Source of the DNA: Acestrorhynchus altus
Lineage: Eukaryota > Chordata > Actinopteri > Characiformes > Acestrorhynchidae
Direction: 5' to 3'
Length of the DNA stretch: 64,000 bases
Assembly (NCBI GenBank): GCA_034509495.1
Contig: CM067511.1
Location: 24,503,200-24,567,199 of the forward strand
How positions within the stretch are numbered: position 1 is the stretch's first letter; each line of letters starts with the position of its first letter. Below are positions 58,551 to 64,000 of the stretch, one piece after another. A program made the position numbers and the translations under genes. The notes below the pieces were generated by a model that saw only the letters and a list, made by a program, of their open reading frames with translations, searched no databases and was not told the DNA's origin.

Positions 58551-61211
58551 TCAAGCCTTGTTGTCATATGACACTAAAGTCTGATAGAGGCTCTCTCTAC
58601 TTTGGTTCCCACTGATGCTACTATTATGGTCATTCTCTCGATGACCTGAAGAACCTCCCTTAAGCTGCTCCACATAATCACAGTTCTGATGAAGAAACAA
58701 GACATGGTCAAGATGCTTGGGCCCCATCATGGCTCTCCTGTGGGCTACAGCAGATTCCCTTGGGGCAAAAGCCCGGTCAGCAGGGATACCAGTAGCTGGG
58801 ATAGCCAGATATTTCCGCGCCAGTCGGGCCACGGCAGGAAATCGGTGCTCTTTGTTACGCCACCAGTGGAGAGGTGAGAGGCTTCGTTTGCACAGTGGCT
58901 CTGCTATATAATTCTCCAGCTGCTGATGGATTTCGGGCATCCGTTCAGTAGGATCCTCACCTAAAAGTATATCATACATTGTTTGAGGAAGAGGGCTCAT
59001 TCGCATTCGGGCAGAGAGCTGCCGGTCACCTCTCAGTGGCGATGTCAGTCCAGCTGTGCTGGCTGTTCTTTTATGGCTGCTGGTGACTTTGGAAGGTGAA
59101 CCCACAAGCACATTCTCATTGATCTGTTCTGGAGATGAGACGCCTGCAAAGTTCTCACTCTGCTGCAGCTCAATGCTGTCACCCTCCTCTGCTGAGGCAC
59201 ATGATTCAGGTGAATCCAAGGATGCTACTGTGGGGATAGGCAATGGGTCATCTAATCCCAACACTGCAGGTCCACCTTCTGCTTCATTACCTCTGACTTC
59301 TAAGCCTCTTTCTATTTCTTGGTCCACCTTCCCATTGTCAGTAAAAGCTTGAACAGACAACAGTTCTTTAACCTTGTCGTGTAGCTTACTGCGTGCATGT
59401 GGGCTGAGAAATCGCATCTCTTTGAACCTTGGGTCCAAGAACGATGACAGTACAGCAGGACTTTCTAACAGAGCTTCTTCATCACTCAGCCTCCACCGTT
59501 TCTCCATTCCAGCACGGATCCTTTCCATGACTCCTCTAACTACTGGACAGCTGCACTCAGCCATGTTCTGCCCCAGGAGTCGGGACACTCCCTGGAGGCA
59601 TGGCATCAAAGCAGAAATTGCAGCATTAATGTCCTCACTCAGAAACGATGCTGCAATACGCACAGTCCTTAGCACTGGTACCAATTCATGTAGTAAACGC
59701 CACTGATGATCAGCTAAATTTGGTGCTGCCTTTTGCTCTTCCAGCACTGAGCTGACCACCCACTTAAGCTCTAGTAGGCTCTCACACATATCAATGGCTG
59801 TGGCCCAGCGGCCTGGGTCATCCAGGACCAACCGTGCTGCTCCTTTGTTGGCAGCTTCAGCTTTCTGATTCAGAGCTGCTGCTGCGTGTGCGTCATGCTG
59901 GAAGTGTAGGACGATTCCACGGGCATCTGCAAGTGCCTGTCTAACAGTCTCTACATAAAGTCCCTCTTGGACACAGAGTTTGAGAGCCTCCCCTGCACAA
60001 AGAACGGGTTCCCAACAGTCTGGAAGGAACGGACCAGGAGCATGACTAGGTCCAGGAAATTCCTGTGGATATTCCTGATCAAGTGTTAAGTCCCCCTGCC
60101 TCCTGCACTCACCACCCCAGGGGGTGTCATAAATAACACAGAACACATAATTCTCAGGAAGATTGAACTCAGAAAGGACTGCTTTTAATATGTTTGCAAC
60201 CTTACCAAGCCCACTGTTACCTTTGTATTCTGGTATTGGACGAGTCTCAAGAACACACCGGGCCAGGCGCCAGTTGGAGTCAACAAAATGTGCACTGACA
60301 GTGAGGTAGGATTGACCACTCCCTTCAACTCCACAGCCTTCCACAGATCGCCAGTGTTCAGTGCAGAGAGCCATACAACGAGGAGCAAGGCCTGTTTGAA
60401 GATGCCGCTGAAGACACTGTTTAAGAATGTGATAGCGATGCCACAGAAGGCTCCCTAGCAAGGAGGGTGAGGGTACTGGATAATTAGGCTCAAGGCAGCT
60501 AAGCAATAGTCTGAATCCTCTCTCTTCAACCACTGAGAGTGGTTGCAGGTCTCTGAACACCATCTCCAAAATCAAATCTGTGAAGACACCAGCCCGCTTA
60601 TCACTGCAACCCCTAGTGCCATTGTTGTTGTTGCCACCACTGATGGTAAGTGTGTTGTTGATCTCATCTGTAGAAAATCCATATGTTGCATCCATATCTT
60701 GGTTAGGTAGTGAGTTAATGTTTGAGGTGCCACCTCCTGCAGCCGAACTAGGGGGATATGTGGAGCAGGCATGTTTGATTTCACTTCCCTCAGCTGACAG
60801 CTGCTCATGATGCTCCTCTTTGACAACCACAGGCACAATGGGCTGAAATACACCTGTTGGAACATCCACTGTGGCACTGGATGTTGCAAATCTGCTATTA
60901 AGTAAATTGGACTGAACCATTTGTTGATGTAATACTGCAGGATTGTGAACGTTAGCTGTGTTGGGAGGTGGAACTGCTCCATCGCGAATGCTGTGTTTGC
61001 GCCCCAAGTGCTCCCTCATTGAGGTTGTACTGTTGTGAAAAGACAGCTGCCTTTTGCAGTGGTTACATTCCACTCGATACATGCTAAGCTGGGTGTAGTG
61101 GTCCCACACTTTGGATGTGCGACGTTCAGAAAATGGTAATATACGATCCATTCTTCTCCTTAGGTTTGGAGTCCCAAGACTACCAGGCCGCCTCCGAATC
61201 GGGAACTCCAT
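58551..61211 (-). CDS. BED zinc-finger protein derived from a hAT transposase (ZBED-like)
   Basis: One intact 886-codon frame starting at ATG 61211 and ending TAA. A BED finger covers about residues 33-73 with ligands C49, C52, H68 and H73 and the Trp at 36. A low-complexity linker (80-200) carries a Val-Lys-Glu-Glu at 130-133, a consensus SUMO site. The transposase-like body has Thr-Glu-His-Trp at 284-287, where active hAT enzymes usually have Thr-Asp-x-Trp. The hAT dimerisation region (about 775-850) reads Leu-His-Trp-Trp and Ile-Pro-Ala-Thr-Gly-Ile-Pro-Ala-Asp-Arg-Ala-Phe, where active enzymes usually have Ser-Glu-Arg-x-Phe. I saw no flanking hAT inverted repeats. This looks like a domesticated DNA-binding gene, not a mobile element. 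A splice acceptor just upstream (about 61235) suggests a noncoding 5' exon. It resembles the ZBED1/4/6 group; which member is unclear. Confidence 0.85.
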   Translation of the reverse strand: MEFPIRRRPGSLGTPNLRRRMDRILPFSERRTSKVWDHYTQLSMYRVECNHCKRQLSFHNSTTSMREHLGRKHSIRDGAVPPPNTANVHNPAVLHQQMVQSNLLNSRFATSSATVDVPTGVFQPIVPVVVKEEHHEQLSAEGSEIKHACSTYPPSSAAGGGTSNINSLPNQDMDATYGFSTDEINNTLTISGGNNNNGTRGCSDKRAGVFTDLILEMVFRDLQPLSVVEERGFRLLLSCLEPNYPVPSPSLLGSLLWHRYHILKQCLQRHLQTGLAPRCMALCTEHWRSVEGCGVEGSGQSYLTVSAHFVDSNWRLARCVLETRPIPEYKGNSGLGKVANILKAVLSEFNLPENYVFCVIYDTPWGGECRRQGDLTLDQEYPQEFPGPSHAPGPFLPDCWEPVLCAGEALKLCVQEGLYVETVRQALADARGIVLHFQHDAHAAAALNQKAEAANKGAARLVLDDPGRWATAIDMCESLLELKWVVSSVLEEQKAAPNLADHQWRLLHELVPVLRTVRIAASFLSEDINAAISALMPCLQGVSRLLGQNMAECSCPVVRGVMERIRAGMEKRWRLSDEEALLESPAVLSSFLDPRFKEMRFLSPHARSKLHDKVKELLSVQAFTDNGKVDQEIERGLEVRGNEAEGGPAVLGLDDPLPIPTVASLDSPESCASAEEGDSIELQQSENFAGVSSPEQINENVLVGSPSKVTSSHKRTASTAGLTSPLRGDRQLSARMRMSPLPQTMYDILLGEDPTERMPEIHQQLENYIAEPLCKRSLSPLHWWRNKEHRFPAVARLARKYLAIPATGIPADRAFAPRESAVAHRRAMMGPKHLDHVLFLHQNCDYVEQLKGGSSGHRENDHNSSISGNQSRESLYQTLVSYDNKA

Positions 61212-61599
61212 GTGTGTTGTATCAATCTGTGGACTACCAACATAAAAACATAAAGATAAATATGTGGATTCACATGGTCATCAGATCAGATATGGAAAAG
61301 CAGATTTTCATTCAACTATTTTGTTGCATCCTATGATTACCTGTTTTCCCTGGGGAAAAAACACTGATAAGATATTTAGAATTAAATGATGTTTTGCTAA
61401 TAAGGGAAATTGACCATGGTTATTACTAGAGATCACTAGTACCCTGCAGATCCCACTAGAAAACAAATTAGTCTAGGAACATTCAGTTGTCACCTGTTAA
61501 TTGATAAACCATTAGGATCCATTACATTGAGATACCACAGTAGTAGTTATTAGATACCACAGCAAAATTACCAGGAAACAACAGAAACTTTGATTTTAT

Positions 61600-62140
61600 C
61601 GTTTATTTCTGCAGAGATAATATACATGCCATGGGAGAGGGGAGGTACAGGTGGTGCCATGACCAGGTACTGAAGACAGTAGCTGACACCATCTATGTTG
61701 GTATTCAGCTGAGCAAACACCAGATCCATAAAAGGCCAAGGTCCTGCTGATGTTCTACGCAAGAAGTTGAGGTTCCCACAACACATTGCAAGGACAATAC
61801 TGAGGTCAGATTTGGTCTTAACGTCAGATGCTTCTAAGCAGGTGGTGATAGCGGAGCTTACTGTCCCCAAGGAAGACCTTAAGGAGGAGGCCCATGTGTG
61901 AAAAAAAGCCAGATATCTTGAGCTCACAGAGGACTGCAGAAGGAAAGGGTGGAAGCCACTGCGTGCTTGTTGAAGTCAGCTGCAGGGGCTTTGCAGAGCA
62001 GTCTTTGCATCAATTGCTCAGCCTTTTTGGGATTAGATGGCTGCAGTAGAGAAAAGCCACCAAAAACATCACTGATGCGGCCAAAAAGATGTGGATCAAG
62101 CAGGGTGATCCATGATGTGGCGTGCTACTTAGACAAAAGG
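61600..62140 (+). mobile_element. degraded retrotransposon C-terminal (restriction-like endonuclease type) fragment
   Basis: Plus-strand text in shifting frames reads Tyr-Arg-Trp-Cys-His-Asp-Gln-Val-Leu-Lys at 61646-61675, then Val-Leu-Val-Glu-Val-Ser-Cys-Arg-Gly-Phe-Ala near 61965-61997. Later comes Lys-Asn-Ile-Thr-Asp-Ala-Ala-Lys-Lys with Trp-Ile-Lys-Gln-Gly-Asp-Pro (62060-62112). In order, these match the C-terminal region of a non-LTR element family common in fishes (YxWRHDxVL ... VEVGCRGFAGQSL ... KxITxAAExA ... WIKRxDPW). I believe that region is a restriction-like endonuclease domain. Many stops and frameshifts. Confidence 0.55.
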
Positions 62141-62649
62141 GGACTGGTCAACCCTGCCTGGGTCACCTGGGTGTCTGAAGATCTAAGACCCAAAACATTA
62201 TATGACTCTGGGTTCAGCACTGAAGATGTGTCCAAGTTGCAGCATGTGGTGTTTTTCAAAACTCACACCAATCTGAGTCAAGTCCTGGAGTCCTTAAGGT
62301 CCACATATTACATAAACCTTAGCTTCCCTTTTTTCTTTTCTTTATTTTTTTTAACTTTTTATTGCAAAATCATTGTAGTTGAGTGCTTTATCGAATGGGT
62401 TTCTCACAGGCCATCCAGATTGTGCTCCAACCTAACTCACAAGGGGCAACAAGAATCCTGACCTTCAGGAGGTCTCTGAAGACCCATTTCAGAATCCCTA
62501 GAACAGTTCATCCAAACCTGTCCTGTCTGATCTGCAGATCCTGTGGATCCAAGTGCTAAACCTGTCTGCCAGTGTATTTACTGAGGCTATGGAAATAAAC
62601 AGGGAAGTTTTCTTAATCTGGAAGGAGCCTCAAAGTCCAGTTACTGCTC

Positions 62650-62805
62650 TGTCTTGTTACTGCTGTGTCTTGTTATGCTGTGTCCTGTTATGCTGTGTCC
62701 TGTAACTGTTGTGCTCTGATATGCTGTGTCTTGTTACTGCTGTGTCCGGATATGCTGTATCTTATTATGCTGTGCCCTGTTATGCTGTGTCCTGTTACTT
62801 TAGGG
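62650..62805 (+). repeat. minisatellite of about 14-17-base units
   Basis: About ten imperfect units of the type TTATGCTGTGTCCTG and TTACTGCTGTGTCTTG in a row. Confidence 0.85.
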
Positions 62806-62929
62806 CCACCACACAAAATTAAAAAAGTCCCACAGAGAGTGAATATTTGTTGTTATACATAAAAAGCTAAAATCACTGTACCAGACGTCCTTAAGAACTG
62901 TAGGTGAAAGAACGGGGGAGGAAATCTAG

Positions 62930-63300
62930 TTCAAACACGTCGTTTATCGTGATTCATTTCAGGTCACGTGATTGTTCTTCCGGGCCGTAACACTCATTGA
63001 CACAACACTGCGGACGAAACGAGCACACACACTTACATTCATACGCATTCTCATTTCTACCACAACATATCGTGCACAAAAGGAAAATACCTATATGTCC
63101 AGGTTTACAACATCATACAATCCAAAACGGCCTCCCTTCCCGTTGACGACCTCTACACTGGAACCGCTTTGCTGGGCTGTTAGGGAGCGGTGACAATGTG
63201 TGAAACACCGTAAAAAACGTGGAGAACCAGCGACGGAGGCATATTCATACAAACAGCGGATTCTCCCTATCGAATGAAGCGTGAACTGTTCTTCTCTCAA
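62930..63300 (-). promoter_or_regulatory. probable promoter and 5' noncoding exon of the BED-finger gene
   Basis: CpG-enriched DNA with an E-box in GTCACGTGAT (62963-62972) and an ETS-like CTTCCGGG (62977-62984). On the minus strand a perfect donor GTAAGT at 63036-63031 could end a noncoding exon reaching up from 63037 and join the acceptor just upstream of the BED-gene start near 61235. It could also serve a gene to the right. Confidence 0.4.
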
Positions 63301-63439
63301 GAAGATATCAGATACAAACACCACTGATGTTTGGAAAGAAGGACAGAAAGAAGATACTCAGCACTTTTTCGAGACGGTCCCTATGGTGTGGTCGTCAGTC
63401 TGTATGTCCTTCCTGCGTGTGTCCATAAAAACAAAGCTA

Positions 63440-64000
63440 GAGGTGGGCGAACAGGGAATTTTGGTATCGATACCGATACTTTTTAATATTTAAGCTTCAT
63501 AGATCCAAAGGATCCAAAAGACCTAGGATAGAATTTCGCCAAACATTGTACATGACAACAAAATACTTTATTACCGCAATCAAAATTTTTGTTCAGAAAC
63601 AATGGAACATTAACAAAACAAAGTTTGCCTTAACATTAGTAAAATAAATCTTTTTTTGGGGTAGAAAAGGAGAAACCACAATACAAAAATAAAATTAAAA
63701 TTCTCCCCTCTTTAGACATTTTTTCTAGTTCTTTCGTTGTTTTTTTTTTTATAGAATCATTCTTAGGAAAAACAATAAAAAATAAGCAATCTGCTTCCTT
63801 TCAGTGCAATTCTATTTTTAAATAAACAGTGTAAATAAATAAATATAAATATAAATATCACTCAACACAACTTCAAACACAATCTCCTGAGATAGAGGGC
63901 TGACAAACCACAACACAACAAAATTATCACACCACAACAAATACTGTAAAGTTTCAAACTTATTCTGTTTTTCAAGGCGAACCATACAATAAAATAATTA
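63440..64000. other. repeat-like, AT-rich window end
   Basis: Contains GGTATCGATACCGATACTTT (63462-63481), a motif I associate with dispersed teleost DNA repeats, followed by AT-rich DNA rich in AATAAA-like words. No gene was recognised. Confidence 0.3.

Noticed and set aside
58689..60982. Alternative-frame ORFs within the BED-finger gene
   Set aside because: All overlap the intact 886-codon frame, which alone shows protein-domain signatures.
1..64000. CRISPR arrays, operons or other prokaryotic systems
   Set aside because: Intron-exon structure, repeats and gene content are those of a vertebrate; no array of spaced direct repeats was seen.

Overview
This is vertebrate nuclear DNA, almost certainly from a ray-finned fish. 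Coding exons are short and flanked by consensus GT/AG splice sites. The non-coding DNA is AT-rich and full of teleost-type repeats: Tc1-like ends, hAT MITEs, L2/CR1-like LINE pieces, tRNA-derived SINEs and long TA, GA and AAT microsatellites. Several repeats look like those I associate with otophysan fishes (characins, catfishes, carps), but I cannot fix the species.

Layout, left to right. 1-3266: non-coding DNA with a Tc1-like remnant. 3267-3497 (-): first coding exon of an LHFPL-family tetraspan gene whose other exons lie outside the window or were not found. About 4990-5642: LINE 3' end. 7229-28346 (-): complete akap10 in 15 coding exons (637 codons), with an AKAP helix and a C-terminal PDZ ligand. 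30852-34642 (-): selenow, with an in-frame UGA for selenocysteine and a SECIS-like hairpin in a separate 3'UTR exon. 35712-42942 (-): ehd2, six coding exons (553 codons). 46350-56592 (+): znf541-like gene with C2H2 fingers, ELM2 and SANT; a truncated LINE lies in one intron. 58551-61211 (-): an 886-codon hAT-transposase-derived BED-finger gene in one long exon. 61.6-64.0 kb: a degraded retrotransposon endonuclease-like region, a minisatellite, a probable promoter for the BED gene and repeats.

The genes do unrelated jobs: PKA anchoring, a small redox selenoprotein, caveolar membrane scaffolding, germline chromatin regulation and a domesticated transposase. I know EHD2, SELENOW and ZNF541 as near neighbours on human 19q13.33, so that part looks like conserved synteny. 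AKAP10 is on human chromosome 17.

I see no new multi-gene system. The points most worth checking are the selenow recoding signals and a possible N-terminally extended SELENOW resembling a mitochondrial presequence, the GC-AG intron in ehd2, the (TC)n splice tract in akap10, the tandem GPF/NPF motifs in the EHD2 linker and the transposase-derived gene with altered catalytic signatures. Exon models were assembled by eye from splice consensus and reading-frame phase; no transcript data were available.
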